This document shows, piece after piece, positions 17,632-26,363 of a stretch of DNA of 57,192 nt (its first letter is position 1; the number at the start of each line of letters is the position of its first letter). The DNA comes from JAUHXS01 sp965213575. GTDB taxonomy: Bacteria > Bacteroidota > Bacteroidia > Chitinophagales > JAUHXS01. The notes beneath the pieces were generated by a model. The model did not search any database. It was not told the origin of the DNA and saw only the letters and a list, made by a program, of their open reading frames with translations. The position numbers and the translations under genes are program-made. The stretch is from the NCBI GenBank assembly GCA_965213575.1, contig CBDBZN010000021.1:1-57192 (forward strand), written 5' to 3'.

Positions 17632-20600
17632 TTAATTAGCTGTTCTACTGATTAAAGGAGTATGGTATTGCGTTTGTTGAATGGTTTTGAGCCCTCTTTC
17701 GGTCTCTATTTGTTTACGGATGAGGTTGCCTTCTGCATTGTATTGATAATACAGACCAAAATGTTGATCATCAAAGCTGGTGAGGAGTCTTCTGGTATCT
17801 ACATCATACACATAACAGATCATTTGGGCATCTACGGGCTGAAATCTAAGATCATCTATATAGATAGTACCACCTGAGTTGTTCTTTATATACAAACCAT
17901 GATCAGCAGCATCAATTTGTGATTTATCAGGAGTTACCTCAAACAACCGCCATTCTCCCACTTCAGCAACTAGGTCAAAATCTTGATAAAAATCAGCTCC
18001 TCCCGCTCTGAAAACTCTTAGCTGTATCGGATTTTCATTAAAGTTCGTACCATGTTCTTTTACCCAAACTTTAACATCAAAATCAGGTTGAGTTTGAGGG
18101 TTATTAACAATAGAATATTTTAATTCTAGTTCATCATTGTTGGATATTTGTAACGATTTTTGCCCTGAATGACTAGTTATATTGGTAATTGTTCCTGTAT
18201 TTAGAATGTAATAATCTTCTACTATATTATTTGTATTATTTTCAAAGCTCTCAAATAAAACATGCTTATAAGCAGCATTCTGAGCAACTAAATAAGGAAG
18301 CGTATGCTCATAACCAAACTTAGCCGTACTCTTAATGCCGAGAATATTTTCCTCTTCTAAAGCATTACCGTTAGGCGAGTAAGCCGTAATCGTGTTAAGT
18401 TTAATCCAATGATTCAGATCATTAAGCTCTTCATTTTTCCAGTTAAATAGAGTAAATGAGTCAAATACGCCCGCATTATCATAAACTCGTTCATTTGATT
18501 TAGCTCCACCGGTAATAGTTGACTCATAAACATAGTTATCCTTTTGTCGCCACTGTCCTTTAAAGCCTTGCTCAAATGGATTACCGTCCAAATTCATAGC
18601 GTATACTTGTGCTAATCCAAAGGTAGGTGTCCAATCATGCTCATAGGTTTGGGCGGAGGCGGCTATAACTTGGGTGATTTCCGTGTTTTCTCCCCCGCAA
18701 GTAAAAGAACAGGAACTAGGTATGGTTGCAAGAGTCGATTCATCACATTCTAATAAATTGAGCTGGATGTTGTTATTATAGTATGATAAACGTAAACCTA
18801 GATTATTTTCACAAAAATCAGGATTATTACTTAGGTAGCTGATACCGCCATTATTACCACCTCCGCCATTAACAACTGTGCCGCTACAATGAGAAGCATT
18901 CCTAGCAGGGGTATTAGAATAATCATTTTTGTCAAATTCTATCGAACATATGGAACTAATTAAATGGGTATTAAAATCAATAACAATTCTATCGGTTGTT
19001 GTTGAATATTGACATGTTTGTGGAGCTGTAGGAGTTAAGCTTATATCTACTGACATTAGTTGTTCACAATTGCTACACCCATCTTCAGCTTTAACATTAA
19101 AACTAGACACATCAACCTCTCTATAGGTATCTGAGTTACTAAGCATATCTTTTATCTCATTATTAAGTGTCCCAACCATTCCACTAATATCCCCATTTCC
19201 AAGATTTACGGACGAACTTTCAACAGTACTTTCCCCATAGGTAGTTACATTTCCAACATTAGCATTAAGCATATTATCTAAGCCTGATTTAACAATAAAT
19301 ATGCTATTAATAGTTGCAGAACTAGTTAAGTCACTTTTGAAATGGTTTGATGGACTTAAAACAAGTTTATTTCCGGTAATTTCTACTATATGATAAAAAT
19401 AATCTGCTCCTGCATTAATTTTAATTAAGTCACCAGTTTTATAATCCGTTTCACATGCGTTAGAATTATTAAAAGTTATTTCTGGATTTCCACCATTATA
19501 ATCAAATGTAGCATTAGGATTATTATTTATAAGCCCCTCATTATTTGACTTCTGTCCCATCTCCTTATATTGCAAAGAAGCCGGAAAACTATAGCTAGTA
19601 TAAGTACCATCGTGATTTGTGAAATTATACCCATCTGTAGTTTCAGTCACCATTGGCTGACCGGTATGCGGATTAAAAGCGGTATGATTTGAGGTGTGAT
19701 ATATCCCATCTTGGTATGTGATCACACTTTTTTGAATGGCCGGATACCTAATCACTTTAGTGGCAACATGAGTGGCTACAGAGTTGTTAATAATGGTTGC
19801 AGAGGGCAAGGCAGAACCTTGTGGAAAAAAGGGTGGTGCAAAAGAGACATCTCCTTCTACATTAAAATCTTTGGTATTATCTAATACTTTTTTAGAGGCA
19901 AGTACCACTTCCATCTCTTTACCGGGGTTTTTCAGTACGGTGCCGGATGCTATATCATACATCATAGGCACTTTCTCTCCCTTTCTATAATCGAAGTATT
20001 CAAACTCCTGTTTGGTGCTTAATTGATTTTTCTCAGGATTTAATATGTCCCCGTAATCACCACCGTACGTTGCGATACTACTTGGCTGCCCATGCATGCT
20101 ATTTAAAGTAATGGCATAGCCTTGTGTGAGATACTGTTGATTAACTACAAGATTAAAAACTCCTGCAGTTAATGGAGGTGGATTTATTTTTTCTTTTTTT
20201 ATAGCGGTATTTTTAACAATCACCGGATCTGACTGAGCAGTTCTAAACTCGTTAACTGTAAGGCCGGTATTGGTTTTACCGTCGTGAATATTTTTAACAA
20301 TCACTTTAGAATAGCCTACCGAAGCTGCCGGAAATACTGATTCTCCTCTAGGGCCTTCATTTTGCTCTCGGTCAATGCCGGAGATGATCTTATTAATTGC
20401 TGACTGACTCCCTTTAGGTTCATATTTTACCAAGGGATTTTCTTCTCGTATGCTACTTGGCTCAAAGGTGGCGACGCCACTACTAATCTCATCTCCATCT
20501 TTGTTCAGTGTTTTGTAGATATATTCACTGCCATACATTGCTCCATCTCCCGGCTCTACACCTTTATCTACCATTACTAGTCTTTTTACTCTAATACCTC

Positions 20601-23600
20601 CTCCTTTTTTATCTTTACACATCGGGATTTTTAGGTAAGAGTATTCAGGGTTGATATATTTACATTTATCGACATTAGGATTGAAACCATTTAAAAAGCT
20701 CACAAAGCTCATCACGACATCTTTAGCGGAGCCGTTATTTTTAACCCCGGCCACATCAGCATTGCAATTCCCATTACTACTTATTTTCCCTAATAACTGG
20801 GTGTTAACTAAATTTTTACAAACTTGCTTTGGTAATTCAAACTTATCTCCCGGCTCTTCGCTTCCGAGTTGTATATAGAGACCGTCGTTATCAATATCTG
20901 CATTTAGCACTCTTACGTATCCTGTTACGTATTCTGCATTACAGGTAGAAAGATCCGGCACGCCTCCGCCGAGCAGAGAGTATAAAAACTTAAAGTACAT
21001 ACGCTCTCCACCCTCCGCATAGGTATTGTTAATTTTTGCTTTTAATTTTTGCAGACACTTATTCTGCTCCCAACTCCCTTCTTGCACAATGCCTAATTTA
21101 GCTTCGTCAATATAGTATTTGTTATCGCTCTCGTCAATATCGGTTTGAGGTTTAAGCGTAACCATTGCCATTGCTTCCTGATCTTGTACATATCGGTAGT
21201 CATCTTGCTCATACTGTACATGTATCTCTCCACCTGATGGTAGTCTAATTTGTTTAAGTTGCCACGCTGCAGGATCAAAAGTGCTAGCAGGGTTTTGATT
21301 GACAAAAGAATTCATACTATCATACCGCTGTGCCCCATCTTGCTGGTAATTGCCCCATGCATCAATATCTAATGGGTCATAATTGGGATTTTGATCTTCT
21401 GAACCAAGTCCATTAGCAAAAGAAGTGATATTGCTATATTTAGTTTTTAAGTCATATGGTAAAATATTTCTGTATTCTTGCTCCGTCTTATATTTATATT
21501 TAAATATATAAGGACTAATTTTAGCGTTTACCACGCCCTCATGCTCAAACCATACTTTCTTAAGGGTTAATTTCCCTTCGCTACTATTAGGTACCCCATC
21601 TGCTAAATGATAGTCATAATCAAAATGGACGGTCTTAATTTTATTAGCGATACTACCATCAGGGTGTTTTGCGTATAGCACTATTTTTTCTAATCGTTGT
21701 AAAGCATTAGTTCCTGCAGCATTTTCATTAGAATAGTCTTCATTAGTGATGAGCGCTGCACCTTTTCCATCATTTCTAGCTACAGTATGAAAAATGGCTT
21801 TATGGGTTTTTGTTTCTATCTCTGATAGATAATAGACTTCTTTTTCTCCTCCGATCACCGAGCCCATATCATCTTTAGAATCAGATAGTGTATTCCTATT
21901 GTAATACATTCCGGCGTAAGGCATTCTCCATTGATACCAATCATTAGAAGGGGTTCCTGCTTTGTTACCATTTCCAGTATCAGGTCCATGAATTCTAGTG
22001 TAGTTAAATCTTGTCCATCCACCAAAATCATCTTTTGTTGGTCCATCTAGGGTACGGTCTACATAGTCTGGTGTAACAATAGAGGTAAGTAGATAACTGG
22101 CTGCATAGGGTGCTGCTCTTTCTTCTCCTACTTTTGTCTTTGAATTGGAAACGTCTTTATACACCAAGTAGTTGTTGTCAACATTATTGCCACTCACGCC
22201 TCTAACACTATATTGTAGATTATATTCATTTCTGGAATAAACCGGTAGCCCATAGGTATATTGCATTCCACCTTCGTTAATTATAGCTACTTCTCCAATA
22301 CCTTTTTCTATACTGGTTTCATCTCGATTGATTAAATCATCTATATCAGTACGGTGGGTGTAGGCATTATATTTTTTACCGTTTGATTCTTGGGCTATTT
22401 CCTCATTAGTGTGATAAGCGATATAGGAGGAGCGGCCGCTACGTGCTCCATTATTCATGTCTTTCTCTATTATGCCATCTACTACCAAGTTGATACCGGA
22501 AAGATCAGCTTGTTGGGCAGCATCACTATTGCCAAACTCTACGCTACCACCCAGGTCATTGTTAAATCTAAAAAAGTAGGGCTCGTCTCCGCTATTTGCA
22601 AACTTCATATTGGACCCATCATACCACTCTTTCATTTCTAAGGTTTGAAAGCCGGTACCAAGGTCTGTTCCTGAACCAATATTAAATCCTAATTCAGCTT
22701 CCAAACCTACATTGACAATATTTGTAGTACTGGTTACTTCATTTGGACGAAAATGACCAGCTTTCCTATTATGCATCCTAAATCCTCCGGATAAGCCTTC
22801 GCCGGTAACAGAAAAATTATCGGCATTGCTAAAAGGTAATCCTAGGTAATAATCTCTTTTATCAAAATTGGATTCCTTTTCGGTGTAGTAGTCCATCATA
22901 TCGGTAGCCTCGGTAGCATTGCCGCTGTACATATAACCGTAAGTATCTGCTTCATCTAATTCTACATTAGATTGAATAGAATAAGATCCTACTAAGTCCC
23001 CACTCGGCCCGGCCGGTATGATAGAGGCTGTTGGAATTAAGCCTACTGTTAGATGAGCAGCTTTCCCACTGTATTGAGTAATGTGCGTAGCACGAACACT
23101 TTCATTCATGGAAAATATACCATAAGAGCTACCCGTTAAAGAAATATTACTTAAGCTAGAGGATATTTTATTGGCAGCTTTTTGTTTAAAAGAGGCTCCG
23201 TATTTTTTATTTTTATACTCCGCAATTTTTTCTTCATCTGATTTGTTTTCATCTTTTTGTTTGGAAAGTATAGCTGCCGGATTAACACTAGCAGAAAAAC
23301 TAGATTGTCCATCACTCACACTGAATCCTAAAGAGGTCATGCCTGCTACCGTTATTCCAATTCCTGCAGTATATCCAAATCCTTTATAGTTATTATATCG
23401 AAGGGAGGCATTAATACCTACCGGAAGCCCAGCACTATAAAATTCTCCACTAATGCCTCCACCTAAGCTAACCGTCCAGTTATCAGGTGTTTTATTCCAA
23501 TATTTTACTTTTTGCCCATCATAATCATCCGGGAACCCTCTCTTGCCTCTATTAATAGCACCAGGATTAAGGCTCCATCCATATCCAACCCAAGAAGCTT

Positions 23601-23883
23601 CTTCTTCAGGAGATGCTCCACTATGATAAGACAGAGACATGGCATAACCACCACCGTTCGCTCCGGGAATTTTTAATACAGGCAGGTTATAGGTAAAATC
23701 ACCTGAAAATTCATTGACCATACTGGTCGTAACTACCGGCTCGAAGCTGGAAAATTCCGGTTGATTTGGCCCACTAGTCAATGCTTGTACAGTCAATGGA
23801 CTAATGGCTTGAAATATGATAGTGAAAGCTACTACTAATGCTAACTTTTTTAATATTCTATATTTTACAGCTATATGATTCAT
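17632..23883 (-). CDS. SpvB/TcdB-like giant shell protein, RHS partner
   Basis: This encodes 2083 aa. A signal sequence (about 1-35) is followed by the conserved start of Bacteroidota RHS-associated proteins: NEFSGDFTYNLPVLKIPG, LSYHSGASPEEEASWVGYGWSLNPGAI, RGFPDDYDG. A long beta-rich body follows. Near 1880-2010 there is a jelly-roll-like segment (WVKEHGTNF... GLYIKNNSGGTIYIDDLRF), and the end reads YVYDVDTRRLLTSFDDQ... GNLIRKQIETERGLKTIQQ, a YD-like repeat. By analogy with TcB/TcC of Tc toxins, it may form one part of the cocoon and the RHS protein the other; that is inference. The downstream neighbour begins 26 bases later. Confidence 0.7.
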   Translation of the reverse strand: MNHIAVKYRILKKLALVVAFTIIFQAISPLTVQALTSGPNQPEFSSFEPVVTTSMVNEFSGDFTYNLPVLKIPGANGGGYAMSLSYHSGASPEEEASWVGYGWSLNPGAINRGKRGFPDDYDGQKVKYWNKTPDNWTVSLGGGISGEFYSAGLPVGINASLRYNNYKGFGYTAGIGITVAGMTSLGFSVSDGQSSFSASVNPAAILSKQKDENKSDEEKIAEYKNKKYGASFKQKAANKISSSLSNISLTGSSYGIFSMNESVRATHITQYSGKAAHLTVGLIPTASIIPAGPSGDLVGSYSIQSNVELDEADTYGYMYSGNATEATDMMDYYTEKESNFDKRDYYLGLPFSNADNFSVTGEGLSGGFRMHNRKAGHFRPNEVTSTTNIVNVGLEAELGFNIGSGTDLGTGFQTLEMKEWYDGSNMKFANSGDEPYFFRFNNDLGGSVEFGNSDAAQQADLSGINLVVDGIIEKDMNNGARSGRSSYIAYHTNEEIAQESNGKKYNAYTHRTDIDDLINRDETSIEKGIGEVAIINEGGMQYTYGLPVYSRNEYNLQYSVRGVSGNNVDNNYLVYKDVSNSKTKVGEERAAPYAASYLLTSIVTPDYVDRTLDGPTKDDFGGWTRFNYTRIHGPDTGNGNKAGTPSNDWYQWRMPYAGMYYNRNTLSDSKDDMGSVIGGEKEVYYLSEIETKTHKAIFHTVARNDGKGAALITNEDYSNENAAGTNALQRLEKIVLYAKHPDGSIANKIKTVHFDYDYHLADGVPNSSEGKLTLKKVWFEHEGVVNAKISPYIFKYKYKTEQEYRNILPYDLKTKYSNITSFANGLGSEDQNPNYDPLDIDAWGNYQQDGAQRYDSMNSFVNQNPASTFDPAAWQLKQIRLPSGGEIHVQYEQDDYRYVQDQEAMAMVTLKPQTDIDESDNKYYIDEAKLGIVQEGSWEQNKCLQKLKAKINNTYAEGGERMYFKFLYSLLGGGVPDLSTCNAEYVTGYVRVLNADIDNDGLYIQLGSEEPGDKFELPKQVCKNLVNTQLLGKISSNGNCNADVAGVKNNGSAKDVVMSFVSFLNGFNPNVDKCKYINPEYSYLKIPMCKDKKGGGIRVKRLVMVDKGVEPGDGAMYGSEYIYKTLNKDGDEISSGVATFEPSSIREENPLVKYEPKGSQSAINKIISGIDREQNEGPRGESVFPAASVGYSKVIVKNIHDGKTNTGLTVNEFRTAQSDPVIVKNTAIKKEKINPPPLTAGVFNLVVNQQYLTQGYAITLNSMHGQPSSIATYGGDYGDILNPEKNQLSTKQEFEYFDYRKGEKVPMMYDIASGTVLKNPGKEMEVVLASKKVLDNTKDFNVEGDVSFAPPFFPQGSALPSATIINNSVATHVATKVIRYPAIQKSVITYQDGIYHTSNHTAFNPHTGQPMVTETTDGYNFTNHDGTYTSYSFPASLQYKEMGQKSNNEGLINNNPNATFDYNGGNPEITFNNSNACETDYKTGDLIKINAGADYFYHIVEITGNKLVLSPSNHFKSDLTSSATINSIFIVKSGLDNMLNANVGNVTTYGESTVESSSVNLGNGDISGMVGTLNNEIKDMLSNSDTYREVDVSSFNVKAEDGCSNCEQLMSVDISLTPTAPQTCQYSTTTDRIVIDFNTHLISSICSIEFDKNDYSNTPARNASHCSGTVVNGGGGNNGGISYLSNNPDFCENNLGLRLSYYNNNIQLNLLECDESTLATIPSSCSFTCGGENTEITQVIAASAQTYEHDWTPTFGLAQVYAMNLDGNPFEQGFKGQWRQKDNYVYESTITGGAKSNERVYDNAGVFDSFTLFNWKNEELNDLNHWIKLNTITAYSPNGNALEEENILGIKSTAKFGYEHTLPYLVAQNAAYKHVLFESFENNTNNIVEDYYILNTGTITNITSHSGQKSLQISNNDELELKYSIVNNPQTQPDFDVKVWVKEHGTNFNENPIQLRVFRAGGADFYQDFDLVAEVGEWRLFEVTPDKSQIDAADHGLYIKNNSGGTIYIDDLRFQPVDAQMICYVYDVDTRRLLTSFDDQHFGLYYQYNAEGNLIRKQIETERGLKTIQQTQYHTPLISRTAN

Positions 23884-24521
23884 TAATTATTATTTTCTGC
23901 TTGTAATGTCGATTGTTGAGAGGAGCTAAATATCTTTTTATAATTTACTTCTGGTATGTTATTGATGTCATCTCGAGTAAAACGAAAATGGTGCATACCA
24001 GTACCTAAAATTTCATCTTCATATACTATATCATAAAATGGTTGTTTAATCAGCTCATCTTCATTTTCATTAGGAGCAAATACTAAAGTTATTTTCCTGT
24101 TGTTTTTTAAACTATAAGTGTTTTCCAGATTAGACAATACTGGTTTATAGCTGCCACTAGGCGTATTTAATGTGAAATATTGACCTATGGAAAAGTTCAT
24201 GCTATACATTCTTTCGGTATACTCCTTATACTCAGATACGCCTTGATACATGATATCTCCATCACCTTGATCACTAGGAGCAATATTAAATAGGATTGTC
24301 ACTGTGTTATCATACTCTTTTTTAATTTTCTCTAATTGATTGCGATCATTTGGTTGCTCATTAAGGGCTAAATACTGAGAAGGAAGATAAGTAGCAGATA
24401 GTTGAATATTTGATATGCGTTTAGTATGGATTAAGCCATTTTCTGAATTACCAATATAGGCTGATAGTTCTTTGACGCTATTCAAAGATTTTGAACAACC
24501 AATTATGGTAAAGGCGATCAA
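23883..24521 (-). CDS. Lipoprotein of the RHS operon
   Basis: This encodes about 212 aa. The first ATG-like option is a TTG at 24521, but that leaves only MIAFTIIGC before the lipid-anchor Cys. The same frame is open further upstream and encodes a better signal peptide (IIKHVTYIYLLIAFTIIGC), with no ATG or GTG, so the true start may be a rare codon such as ATT. The stop shares one base with the ATG of the 2083-aa gene (TAATG), so they are coupled. No family recognised. A role in anchoring or assembling the toxin complex is speculative. Confidence 0.6.
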   Translation of the reverse strand: MIAFTIIGCSKSLNSVKELSAYIGNSENGLIHTKRISNIQLSATYLPSQYLALNEQPNDRNQLEKIKKEYDNTVTILFNIAPSDQGDGDIMYQGVSEYKEYTERMYSMNFSIGQYFTLNTPSGSYKPVLSNLENTYSLKNNRKITLVFAPNENEDELIKQPFYDIVYEDEILGTGMHHFRFTRDDINNIPEVNYKKIFSSSQQSTLQAENNN

Positions 24522-24561
24522 TAAATATATATATGTTACGTGTTTGATAATTAAGTGTTGA

Positions 24562-25113
24562 TTATATTCCTTCCCTGCCCATATAGTAGTTATTCAATGC
24601 ATCCAATACTTCTTCTGTAATATCTAGTTTGTCTTTAGCATATAGGAGGCTACCTGAATTAGTGGTTCCTAATATCATATCATATCCTTTTTCTTGTCCG
24701 TATTGCTCAATGAAGCTATTGACCTGTTTTAATACTGCGTCTGTTATTTTCTGATCTTCCTGTTGCAATTGTTTTTCCACAGAACTTGCATAAGTACGCA
24801 GATTTTCTTCCTGCTTTTTGATTATTTGTTCTTGAGATAATCTTTCTTCCAGAGAGTAAGTTGATAGATTTTGCTTATAGATATTTACAGATTTTGTATA
24901 GTCAGATTTTAAAGTGTCTACATTTGCTTGAAGCTGAGAACTATTTTTAAGGAACTTTTGATGTGCCTCTTCCATGCCTTTAAAACCATATACAAGTTCT
25001 GTAGAACGAACATAAGCTACCTTGTGATTAGGTAACTTAGCAACATATATAATTATCCCAATTATTGCTACACTAAGGATAATAATGCTTGTTAAGTAGT
25101 ATTTGTGTTTCAA
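24562..25113 (-). CDS. OmpH/Skp-family periplasmic chaperone
   Basis: This encodes 183 aa. An uncleaved-looking N-terminal hydrophobic segment (6-27) is followed by VAYVRSTELVYGFKGMEEA, the typical opening of Skp/OmpH proteins. A long coiled-coil (about 55-125) and the returning beta segment (EKGYDMILGTTNSGSLLYAKDKLDITEEVLDALN) complete the family pattern. Skp proteins hold unfolded outer-membrane or exported proteins in the periplasm. As first gene of the RHS operon it may be a dedicated chaperone for the giant exported proteins. Its possible membrane anchor differs from free Skp. Confidence 0.8.
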   Translation of the reverse strand: MKHKYYLTSIIILSVAIIGIIIYVAKLPNHKVAYVRSTELVYGFKGMEEAHQKFLKNSSQLQANVDTLKSDYTKSVNIYKQNLSTYSLEERLSQEQIIKKQEENLRTYASSVEKQLQQEDQKITDAVLKQVNSFIEQYGQEKGYDMILGTTNSGSLLYAKDKLDITEEVLDALNNYYMGREGI

Positions 25114-25239
25114 TTATTGTGCGTTGTTTTAAAATAGACTATTTTTCCACACACCTTACCCCACTGTCTATTTTGAAGTGCAATACTAAAACAAAAATTA
25201 AGAATACGCAAATGATATTAGATTTATTTTTATGTAATT

Positions 25240-25276
25240 AGGTGTTTTACGTTCGTGGCTAGGTGTTTTTACCTAG
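25240..25276. promoter_or_regulatory. Possible operator upstream of the RHS operon
   Basis: The 410-base gap 25114-25523 contains AGGTGTTTTAC (25240-25250) repeated as AGGTGTTTTTAC (25261-25272), starts 21 bases apart, or about two helical turns. The second copy is also part of a palindrome, CTAGGT-gttttt-ACCTAG (25259-25276). It lies about 130-165 bases upstream of the chaperone start. A regulator site is plausible, but I cannot name the protein. No clear promoter was seen in the gap. Confidence 0.3.
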
Positions 25277-25452
25277 AAGAATATAGTAAGCCTAAGAAAC
25301 AGGCTCAGGAAAGATATCAAACCAAAGATTCAAAGAAGTAGAAAGAATATTAATTACAGGCCAATTAAAAAATCTAATTCTTAATAACTTTATTGAAGAA
25401 TAATGTCTATAATTCGGCGGTTTTTCGATATATCAAAGTTATAATACCATTT

Positions 25453-25499
25453 AATAAGAAAAGCCTTGTTAATTATAGATTAACAAGGCTTTTCTTATT
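25453..25499. terminator. Strong hairpin terminator
   Basis: A perfect 20-base-pair stem (25453-25472 pairing with 25480-25499) has a 7-base loop TTATAGA and a GCCTTGTTAA-type core. It sits 25 bases after the stop of the ferritin-like gene on the minus strand and would also insulate the RHS operon beyond it. A T-rich tract lies on the plus-strand side, so it may work in both directions. Confidence 0.7.
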
Positions 25500-25523
25500 T
25501 TTAAGATTTAATACTTAATAATA

Positions 25524-26009
25524 TTAAGCCATTGCTTTTTTGTTAATTCGGTTCATAGCTAATTTATCTAAATTACCATCAGCTTTATATTCTTGATCTA
25601 GCGTTATTTGCAATTTAGTTGCTATGTCTTTATAACCAAGTTCTTTTGCAAATCTTACTGCAGTTCCATATCCTGCAATCTCATAATGCTCTACTCTTTG
25701 AGCACATGCAATCAGCCCCGCATCTTTCACATCTCGGTCAGCATCTTCTTTAATCATATCTTCGCCTTCAGAAACTAAACCTTCCATCGCATCACATTTA
25801 GTGCTTCCCGGGTTAATACCTAACTCTTCGCAAATAGAATGAATCCGATCAAATTGTTCTTTTGTTTCTTCCAAATGATCAGTAAATGCTTTTTTTAATT
25901 CTTTAGATGATGCAGCTTCAGCCATTTTAGGAAGTGCTTCAATCAATTGTTTCTCTGCAGAATATAAATCTTTTAACTCATGCTCAAATAAATCTTTTAG
26001 ATTTTTCAT
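25524..26009 (-). CDS. YciE/YciF-family ferritin-like protein (DUF892)
   Basis: This encodes 161 aa: a four-helix ferritin-like protein of the DUF892 family, recognisable from the opening LKDLFEHELKDLYSAEKQLIEALPKM, the central HLEETKEQFDRI, and RVEHYEIAGYGTAVRFAKELG. Glu and His residues of the repeated ExxH-type segments are expected to bind a di-metal centre. The family is linked to general stress responses. Full length, no signal peptide, followed by its own terminator. Confidence 0.85.
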   Translation of the reverse strand: MKNLKDLFEHELKDLYSAEKQLIEALPKMAEAASSKELKKAFTDHLEETKEQFDRIHSICEELGINPGSTKCDAMEGLVSEGEDMIKEDADRDVKDAGLIACAQRVEHYEIAGYGTAVRFAKELGYKDIATKLQITLDQEYKADGNLDKLAMNRINKKAMA

Positions 26010-26243
26010 AGTATTTATATTTTAATAAATGAATAATTATCTATGTAATAAGAACTATGCCACAAATAATTTTATCATAAAATCTTAAATTATCCCAAAC
26101 TATACAGTTGTCTTTACCTAATTTCTAACTTTATGAAAGGGTACTATTTTATCAGTTAAGTAGCCATTAATTAAATATATGGGGTGTGATATACACAATT
26201 AGTGCTTATGCTTAGCGTATAATTTAGTACGGCTTATAAAAGA

Positions 26244-26276
26244 AAAGAGGATACTATACAGGCTAGCATCCTCTTT
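26244..26276 (-). terminator. Hairpin downstream of the 26364-28049 gene
   Basis: AAAGAGGAT (26244-26252) pairs with ATCCTCTTT (26268-26276) around a 15-base loop. On the minus strand it is followed by TTCTTTTAT. It lies about 90 bases past the stop codon. The rest of the 26010-26363 gap is AT-rich and holds nothing I can assign apart from the likely promoter region of the ferritin-like gene. Confidence 0.5.
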
Positions 26277-26363
26277 GTTAGAATATATTTTTTTGCTTCA
26301 AAGCACTTGGTTAGAATCCTACAAAGGCTTTATTAGATAAAGATTCTAATTATTTATATTTCT

